A DNA stretch of 64,000 bases from Rhexocercosporidium sp. MPI-PUGE-AT-0058. Taxonomy: Eukaryota; Ascomycota; Leotiomycetes; Helotiales. The notes under the pieces are model-generated. The model had not been told where the DNA came from and made no database searches. It saw nothing but the letters and a program-made list of their open reading frames with translations. Position 1 is the stretch's first letter; the number at the start of each line of letters is the position of its first letter. Shown here in pieces: positions 56,805-64,000 of the stretch. The translations under genes were made by a program, and so were the position numbers. The stretch is taken from NCBI GenBank assembly GCA_020746875.1, contig JAGTJL010000008.1, positions 1,116,001-1,180,000 on the forward strand. Reading direction: 5' to 3'.

Positions 56805-57326
56805 TCAATGATCTCTCATTTTCTTCAATTTTTTTATCCCCTCTTCCCTCCCCCTTTTCCTCTCCTCCTGCCTCTCCATCTCCCTCAGCCACTCCCTCCT
56901 CCTCCTCACAATCTCCTGGATCGGGAGTACAACTTCCTCTCCCTTCCCTTTCTCCGTCACCTTGATATCCCCACCCGCATCCACATTCTTCCCACCCATC
57001 ATCCCCCAACCAAAAAAACCCCTCTTCACAACAACCAGCGTCGGGACATTGCACCGCGCGCACGAAGCCTTCTTGATCGCCAGATACCGCGACATATTCA
57101 GACAGGCCTTCACATGTACGTAAGGTGAAGTTTCGTGAAGCCAGCCGCGGTGGAGTTTTTGGCAGGGGAGCTCGTGGATAACGAGGGTTTCGATGTGGCC
57201 GCATTTCAAATGGAGGAGGCGGATTTGGAGGCAGTGGAAGCGAGATGTGGGAGGTGTTGAGCTTAGTACTAGTGTGGGTGTTGGAGAGGGAGACGTGTAT
57301 CGTGGTGGGAATATACTGTGTAGCAT
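56805..57326 (-). CDS. Small Cys/His-rich protein with basic coiled-coil tail (cluster member D)
   Basis: A 173-aa intronless frame. The metal-binding-like core is Cys42-Gly-His44 (LKCGHIETL), Cys55, His71-x3-Cys75 (VHVKAC), then Cys75-x13-Cys89-x2-Cys92 (KASCARCN). The 13-residue spacing and C-x2-C are identical to members B and C. The second half is a Gly-rich patch followed by a highly charged helix (QEIVRRRREWLREMERQEER, RKRGREEGIKKLKK) that probably forms a coiled coil. No signal peptide is seen. CGH-type Cys-rich small proteins of unknown function are common in filamentous ascomycetes, and this may be the ancestral form of the cluster; that is inference. Confidence 0.7.
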   Translation of the reverse strand: MLHSIFPPRYTSPSPTPTLVLSSTPPTSRFHCLQIRLLHLKCGHIETLVIHELPCQKLHRGWLHETSPYVHVKACLNMSRYLAIKKASCARCNVPTLVVVKRGFFGWGMMGGKNVDAGGDIKVTEKGKGEEVVLPIQEIVRRRREWLREMERQEERKRGREEGIKKLKKMRDH

Positions 57327-59201
57327 GGTCTTTGGTATTTAACGAATCATGAACCGCTGGGATAACCGCGGAAATTCTCTATGAATGATGTTTCGAGATG
57401 AGTTTCGTTGTCTGATTAAATTTATCTAGAACATGCTTCTGTGCTGGTTGGTGGGTTTATGAAAGACACAATCTCTTTGTGACTGTGTGCTGACTATTGA
57501 ATCTTTATGGTATGACGTTTCTTTGAGCGTGGTCCGGCTTTGTATTCCATGACGATGACTGTCTGTTGGTTGAGACAGGAATAGATTCTGGACAGAGGAT
57601 TGTGAACATAGAGACAAAGGAAGCTCGGGAAAAGGTCTCCCACAGTAGTATGGAGAAATGACATCTTTTTCACATATGCTTATGACGCTCAAAGGGAATG
57701 TGTAAGAAGACCGTAGCATCTGGGGAAAGGAAGATTATAAGTAAGCCCCTTCAGGATCAGCTGATCAGAGGTCAATTAAATCACACAACAACGGATGATT
57801 CACGTCTTTTTAACTATTCTGCATTTGAACTATATCGGGAGCTGCTGAGTAGTAGAAGCTTATGTACTCTAGCGCAAGCTGCTGGCACTTCTAGGTGAAG
57901 TTGTGGTGCATGGCATCCGGCTGGCCTGTACTCTGGCTCGATTGTTTGGTAGCCGAATTGAAGAAACCACTACTGTGCTGAAAAGTTAAAAATTCTAGAC
58001 AGACTGATGCGATATCAATTGCTCTCTCGGCGCTTGGCAACGAGTGTAGAACTTTGCATTCCCTTCACATCGATTGCTTTACCGAATAGTTCATATGCAA
58101 ACAGGATAAACTCAATGGCACGTCTCTAAGGCCGTTCTTTTTGAGCATCCCTTAGCCTAGAATTTTAATTTTTAAGGTGGACTTGACAATCCACAAAATC
58201 TCAAGCTAGAATCAAGCTAGACCTATTAGAAGGCTCGCAAGATTCTGTATGCCCACTACTGGTCAACAAACGGAAAACAGCCCCTTTCCGGTCAATTCCC
58301 ACTTCGTCTAAACATTAGCAACGCTCGATGCCTTGAGGTAGGTTGCTTAGAATGAAGTAATAGAAACTAATAGAATGTCTAAACTTGATTTCCGGTTGTA
58401 GCATTCAAGAAGATACAGCAGAGCCAACAAATAGAAGCTGGACATTCAGCCACCATCGACAGTACAACTGTTGCACAACAAATAGTCCGGGTCCGCGCCT
58501 TGACAGCACAATCGAGAAGACAGCAACCACAGGGGAGAACAAACGTGAGCAGGGTTTGGATTCGGACAGTGACAGTTCTCTTCAAAACCCTTGTTTCGGA
58601 GAAAGTTGTTGGAAAGCAGATGTTATCCCGGGAGCAAGCCGATAAAGGAGGGGTACTAGCAAGTGTGGCGCGGTGATGTCATTGATGTTGATTTCACCGA
58701 TTGGCGAGCGGAGTTGCAGATGGATGCATTGACATGGCTTAAGGAATTATAATGACCACAATAAAACAAGCATTATTTAATCCAGCGAAATAATCACAGA
58801 ATATCCATCATGTTCAATCAATCATAATGAGTTTATCCGAAACCTGCATATAAGCATACGTGGTGACTCAGATACGAGGCTGGCCACCCAAGGAGTCATG
58901 GTTTTCAAGTGGTAAGGCCAAGGCTCTGTTTGTTTGACTCATCAATCTCGCGTCGCGACTTCGATTGATTGACTGACTGACTGACTTCGCGGCACAACAG
59001 CCAACCCATAATCAAAACCATAAGAACATCCCGCTCTCTTTGTAGCAACTGTGCTGCACGGATATTGTTCTGATCTTCTAATCAACAAGCAGAGAGGAAA
59101 CTGCTCTCTCATCACTGTCCTCCTCCCGTTATCGTCAGCCAATCTCTTCCCCATCCAAGCTCGCCTTGACGCCCGGCTATCGTTGTCATCAACTCGCAAT
59201 C
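57327..59201. other. Gene-free stretch
   Basis: About 1.9 kb with only short random frames. It includes a GATT/GACT microsatellite at 58963-58985. Its last part is probably the promoter of the zinc-finger gene. Confidence 0.5.
58963..58985 (+). repeat. Short GATT/GACT tandem repeat
   Basis: Bases 58963-58985 read two GATT units followed by GACT units. It is a minor microsatellite. Confidence 0.8.
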
Positions 59202-62068
59202 ATGACATCCAGCCCTAATGAAGCCCCTCCTCTCCCTCTCTCCCTCTACCATACAGGTCAGCAGCTTCCCACACCGCCTTCCTCAGTCCCTCCACACTAG
59301 ATGCACGGCGCTCGAGACGAAGGTTGCAATGCATATCATGGCGGGTCGTGGCTGAGGGCAGGGTCATCTGCTTCGGTTGACTGATGCGCTGGCAGATACC
59401 ACTCCCACACTCGACTACGATTCCGCCTCGCGCGATGGACCAGCAGCACCGGCGCTGAAAACAAGGGTTTGCCGATACTTCAGCAGAACAGGTATGCCAT
59501 CCTAAATATTTTCAGAATATTTTCATTGGCTCGATGCACCATTTTATTTGCATATGCAGAGTGTGTTCTGCAGCATGTGTTATGTATCAAGTGATTTTCA
59601 CCGCTATCACAGGCGTGGGGGATCGGGGCATTCATTTAATGTTGGATATTCATGGACACCGAATTGTTGAGAACCCAATCGGGGCTCTGTCATCGTGGCC
59701 CTCCCACAGAGTTACACGTGATGTTTTGCCCGACGGCACAGAGACATGAGAGCAGAGCATGAGATGAGATGAGGCCAGTAGCTGATCGACGAGATAGGTT
59801 ATTGTCGGGCGGGCGACGAGTGTCAATTCTTGCATGATGAGACACGACTTCCCGGAGCATCAACTGCAAAGCCAACTCACGAGATGCCCGAATCATATGG
59901 GGATGGCACTGCAGGCCACCTCGTGATGGAGGATGGTTTGATACAGGATCGTCGTCAAGCTGTTACGAAGCCAGTACCTAATTCTCGTGTGGTAGCAAAG
60001 CCAGTGCCACAAGCCCAAACTCAGGACCCAAGAGAATTTCAATTGGGCCAGATTCGAAGACGCTTCTCTCCCAAGGAGACCAAGCAGCCTGGTGGAGGAG
60101 CCACACTCTTGAAGTTCAGCCTTGCCCCATCCGACCCGGACTTTCCTTTTGAGATGACAGCCTTGGAATGTTTACTTTCGGTACCAGCCGCATATCCAAA
60201 GGAAGGTCCATCATTAAAGGTTGGCAACAGTGACATCCCACGAGGATTCTCTCTCAATGTCGAATACGGATTTGAAAACATGGTCAAGGATAAGCCTGAG
60301 TCCACATTGCTGGAACTCATGAAGTCACTTGATAAGAACCTCGAAGCTTTTTTGTCTGCTCCTAAAGCCGAGACGATAAAGATATTGCCGAACAAAGATA
60401 CTCGACATCTCTCGGCTGTTCCCTCCCGTTCTGTTGAGCCTGTTATCACTCCAGCAGCTGGAGCGAAAGTCACTTCTGCAATCTCAGTTGAGAAAGATGT
60501 TCCGAGATATGTGGAGCCACTCATTACTTATACAGCTCAAGAAAAAGCTGAAGCTTTGAAGAGGAGAGAGGTCGAGACAAGACAACTCGAAGCTCGGATG
60601 AAGCGATTACCTCTTTACAAGATGTCACCAGATGGCATTGCTTACACACTACCTCTGGACCCCAAAAGACGGGCGGACCTGCCACTTTCATTACAAGCTA
60701 TTAAATCTGTTACTCTGTTTGTTCCTCTATTATATCCTCTCCAACCTTGCCGAATCAAGCTGGATGGATTGGATGTCCCAGAGGCTAAGCCAGTTGAAGT
60801 CGGATTTCTTCAGCGTTCAACCGAGCAGAAGCTTGCTACTCTGACTGGTCACGTCAACTATCTTGCGCAGAATATGCATGTTTTGGCAAAGACAAAGTTG
60901 GAGGTCAAGCCAGTCCCAGCTCCGCCAGTTCAGCCAACTGTGGTGGAAGAACCAGAGGTTGCGAAGCCTTCCATTGAAGGTCATCAGGACCCTGAGCGTA
61001 GCCATATTCAATATATCACTCGCCCTCCAGAGTGGATTTTTATTGAAGGAGACGAAGCGTCTGACTCGGACGACTTTGACTCTTACGACACTGGAGATGA
61101 AGACGAGACAACCGATGAAGAAGGTGGAGTCGAAGTCCAAGAAGAGAACCAAGAGATGTCTAAGCAGCCAACGCAGAACCCGGAACGGGGCACGGCAATT
61201 TCATTCCCATTTTTGGAGTTGTATGGCATCGAGCTTCTTGAGGTTGTCACTTTGAACGTATCCGTCAAATGCGAGAGATGCAAGGAAACCACAGAGATAA
61301 AAGGCTTGAAGGATGGCATGATGAAATCCTCCAGTTGCCGCAAATGCACAAGTCCTCTCAACGTAACCTTCCGTCGAGATCTCCTCCACGCCCACGCAGT
61401 CAGAGCAGGCTTCTTAGACCTTGAAGGCTGCATCATCGGCGACATGTTACCCAGGTACTTTCTTCCCTCTTCCCAGTACCTCTAGCTAGCAAGAACTAAC
61501 ATCCTTCAGCACATTTATCCCAACCTGCTCGCAGTGCTCAACCGCCTACCCCTTACCAGGAATAACCTCCGTACAAGGCGAATCCACCAGCAACATCTGC
61601 CGCGAATGCCACCAAAAATTCACCTTCAAGATCCCCTCCGTCAAGTTCCTCCGCATCTCCTCCACGAACCGCCTCCCACCCTCATCTGGCCCCCGCCGCA
61701 AGAGAGAGACCCTCGGCCTAACAGTCGGCACCGAGCTACCCAAGCGCGGACGCTGCAGACATTACACGAAGAGCTACCGCTGGTTCCGCTTCAGCTGCTG
61801 CTCGAAAGTGTACACGTGTGACAAGTGCCATGATGAAGCCGAGGACCATCCGAACGAGTGGGCGAACCGCATGATTTGCGGGTGGTGTTCGAACGAGCAG
61901 AATTACAGACCGGAGGACTGTGGGGTTTGTCATGAGAGTTTGGTGGGGAAGAAGAGCGTGGGTGGGTTTTGGGAGGGGGGCAAGGGGACGAGGGATAAGG
62001 TTAGGATGAGTAGGAAGGATAAGAGGAAGTTTAGGCGCGTGGCTGGGGGAGCGAAGCCGAAGAATTAA
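59202..62068 (+). CDS. CCCH plus CHY zinc-finger protein
   Basis: Model: join(59202..59256, 59396..59491, 59798..61454, 61510..62068), 788 aa. Near the N-terminus, exons 2 and 3 join to make one C-x8-C-x5-C-x3-H finger (CRYFSRTGYCRAGDECQFLH), a type that usually binds RNA. A long central region has two similar segments, each with a hydrophobic core and a PxxYPxxxP-like turn (LLSVPAAYPKEGPSLKV, FVPLLYPLQPCRIKLDG), perhaps RWD-like. An acidic stretch precedes zinc ribbons (VKCERCKETTE, SSCRKC, TCSQCSTAYP, ICRECHQKF) and the CHY finger (RCRHYTKSYRWFRFSCCS, VYTCDKCHDEAEDHPNEW, ICGWCSNEQ). The C-terminus is very basic. CHY proteins include ubiquitin ligases, but no RING is present here. The 306-nt third intron is long but the frame and finger agree. 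Confidence 0.9.
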
Positions 62069-63603
62069 TTGCAGCAGGCGTAGATGATGGATTTTTTTTT
62101 TTAAAGAGGTTTGTACTGTATTATAGGGGATTTGCTACTGGCAACAGTGGCTCCTGTTGGGTCAATGATCCGACTGTTTACTTGCTCTCGGGTTCACCCT
62201 GGGCTGCTCGCTAAATACAATCACATGTCTCGGGTCTTTCCCACCTGTATCGTTGAACGAGTGAGGTGAGCTGCATCGAAATTCATCCTGCCAATAAATA
62301 ACTAATGCTCTCCACTTAGCAGCGTCCATTCATTTGTCCTTTCCCCTCGTCCCTATACTATGCTCGTACAACCCACACTCCCCTCCCAATGACAAATCTG
62401 TACCACCCAACTAATGCGGTATCCCCAGTCGAAAACACATGCCACTGCATCCTATGCCTGTACCTACCCAACATCACAATCACGATCTAGACCCCCCGGA
62501 GATCACTGTCTACATGTATGGACATGTATACAAGCAAGCATGCATAACTACACCCCGTGTAGGACAGCGCTCACTCGTACGCTGTACTCCGTACAATGCG
62601 GGGACTATCTCTACCCTTCCGCCCGTCCAGGGTTCTTGTCATCTGTCTAATGGGGTGATGTAGTCATCCTTCGTTTCTTATTTTATGCTCTTAGTCGATG
62701 ACATGAATATGCACATGGATATCGATACGAAAAGGCATGGGATCGGGATTGGGAAAGCGGATGAGACTCGCGACGGAGATACCTGCGTAAATGAGCAGCT
62801 AGAGGGAAAAAATAAGAACGCCTCCATGAAGCCTGGAACTGGCGATTGAGAGACTGCGGGGTCTAGATTCGGGACCTCAAACGCATGATTCTGACGTATG
62901 GAAGCTATTCCTAGTCTATTGGAAAAGGAAAGGGAGCGTGTGTAAGTCATGCGTCTTTTTTCCGTTTGGAAGCTGTCCGGTAAGTATTCTGTACGACTTT
63001 AGGTTGTCCTCTCCCCTCTCCTTCCCGATATGCAACCCGCAAAAACGGGGGAATGGCAAAAAGAACAGATTAGTGAGGTCGAACACTTGATGTGTGTGTC
63101 GGGTCCTTACTTTCGTTCCCGGAACTACGACGCAGATACAGATGCATAAATTGATACAGATAATGCTACAGCGAGGCGGAAGACACCGCATCATCCGCTG
63201 CCATGCTATGTAATGCAGTGCTGGTAGTGGAAAGGAGAAGCCTAAGGAAAAGAAAAGAAAAGAAAAAGAGAGGAGATATGACAAGAGAAAAGCCAGTGGT
63301 TTCACAACCAGACGGACGGATAGCAACATGTTGTCTCAACCCCGATCCAGCGATCCCGAATCCCCGGTTTTCGTCTCGTGAAGCGTGAAGCTGACAGTTG
63401 GTGGAGTTGGTGTATGTATTAGGGTTGATCATCTGTTTAGGGAGCTCAATTTGGATGGTTGGTAGGATTAAAGCCTGAGCTTGTGATGTGAATTTTTTGC
63501 TTCTGCTGTTGGAGACTTACTTGCTGATGGCGGAAGACTGGGATGCTTTGATATTGGTTTGTAAGGTTCGAGAGAGTGCGCTTCCGCTTTAGAAATTGAG
63601 TTA
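62069..63603. other. Gene-free stretch
   Basis: About 1.5 kb with overlapping short frames on both strands and no recognisable protein. The T10-rich stretch at 62092-62102 is just past the zinc-finger stop codon, consistent with its 3' end. Confidence 0.5.
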
Positions 63604-63999
63604 TCACTCCAGACTGCGACGATACTGAAGCAGCTCGATCGAGGAAGTCTTTAAGAGGGCTCGAATATCCTTATTTGGATCTTTCAAGAGGCCAGCTGTG
63701 ATACGAAACGAACAAATAGCAATTTTTGGTTTGAAAGCACGCATGAAACTCAACAAACTAAAGTCAGCAGACGAGGATTGCATTAAACTGATAAAATGAT
63801 GACGAGAACTAAAACCAACAAGAAGCAAAAAGCACATGCAGAGACACAAATGGTGAGAGGTTGGCCTTCCAACACAAAGATGTGAGCTGTCACATCTCAA
63901 AAAGCTAAGCTCAGATGCCGCATCCACACCCGCACCCGCACCAGCAACGGCAGCTGTCAGTTGCGCGATCTCGATTCGATCTCCGTCAATAAAATCCCG
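63604..63999 (-). other. Possible 3' part of a minus-strand gene at the window edge
   Basis: The minus-strand frame is open from the window end to a stop at 63604. Its first ~30 residues look coding (DFIDGDRIEIAQLTAAVAGA), but the sequence beyond 63900 becomes Cys/Ser/Leu-rich and unconvincing. A donor may lie near 63895, with the rest an intron or UTR. Alternatively an adjacent frame ends at TGA 63957-63959 (TEIESRSRN). It cannot be resolved without the flanking sequence. Confidence 0.25.
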
Positions 64000-64000
64000 T

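Overview
This window looks like nuclear DNA of a filamentous ascomycete (Pezizomycotina). Protein genes are split by many short introns (about 47-110 nt, GT-AG, with CTAAC/CTGAC-like branch sites). Gene content includes a fungal PDR-type ABC transporter, a Git1-type permease, a Zn2Cys6 regulator, LSB5, NSE2, HET-domain and WD40 relics and a fungal Tc1-type element. I cannot fix the species; a leotiomycete is possible but unproven. I saw no tRNA, rRNA or CRISPR.

Layout. 0-14.5 kb: the tail of a Lys/Glu-rich, probably nuclear protein; a complete full-size PDR ABC transporter (10 exons, 1493 aa); a single-pass Ser/Thr-rich membrane protein; a GFO/IDH/MocA dehydrogenase; and a Git1-like MFS permease with four CACGTG sites in its long upstream region. 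17-21 kb: RAD4/XPC, then a glyoxalase-fold protein with a +1 frameshift in a C5 run. 22-30 kb: a metabolic stretch that is partly dead. It holds a fructosyl-amine-oxidase-like FAD enzyme with five stop codons, an EasF/EgtD-type methyltransferase with two, then an intact alpha/beta-hydrolase and an intact P450. Most of the stops look like C-to-T changes.

30-45.4 kb is gene-dense and conserved in style: a membrane-attached methyltransferase-like protein, a small SAM methyltransferase, NSE2 SUMO ligase, a Zn2Cys6 factor whose DNA-binding domain is encoded by tiny exons and needs a GC-AG intron, a 117-aa unknown, a tail-anchored coiled-coil protein, a 1030-aa unknown and LSB5.

45.4-59 kb is an accessory island. 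It holds relics of a HET domain, WD40 repeats and an RBR ubiquitin ligase; a membrane-protein gene whose intron carries a complete Tc1/mariner (DD34E) element between branch site and acceptor; and a same-strand cluster of Cys/His-rich proteins (three ORFs plus a relic). These proteins share C-x13-C-x2-C and H-x3-C spacings that I do not recognise from any named domain. The window ends with a CCCH plus CHY zinc-finger gene and about 1.9 kb without a convincing gene.

Exon coordinates were built by hand from splice signals and frame consistency. Every multi-exon model given as a CDS sums to a multiple of three, apart from those described as frameshifted.
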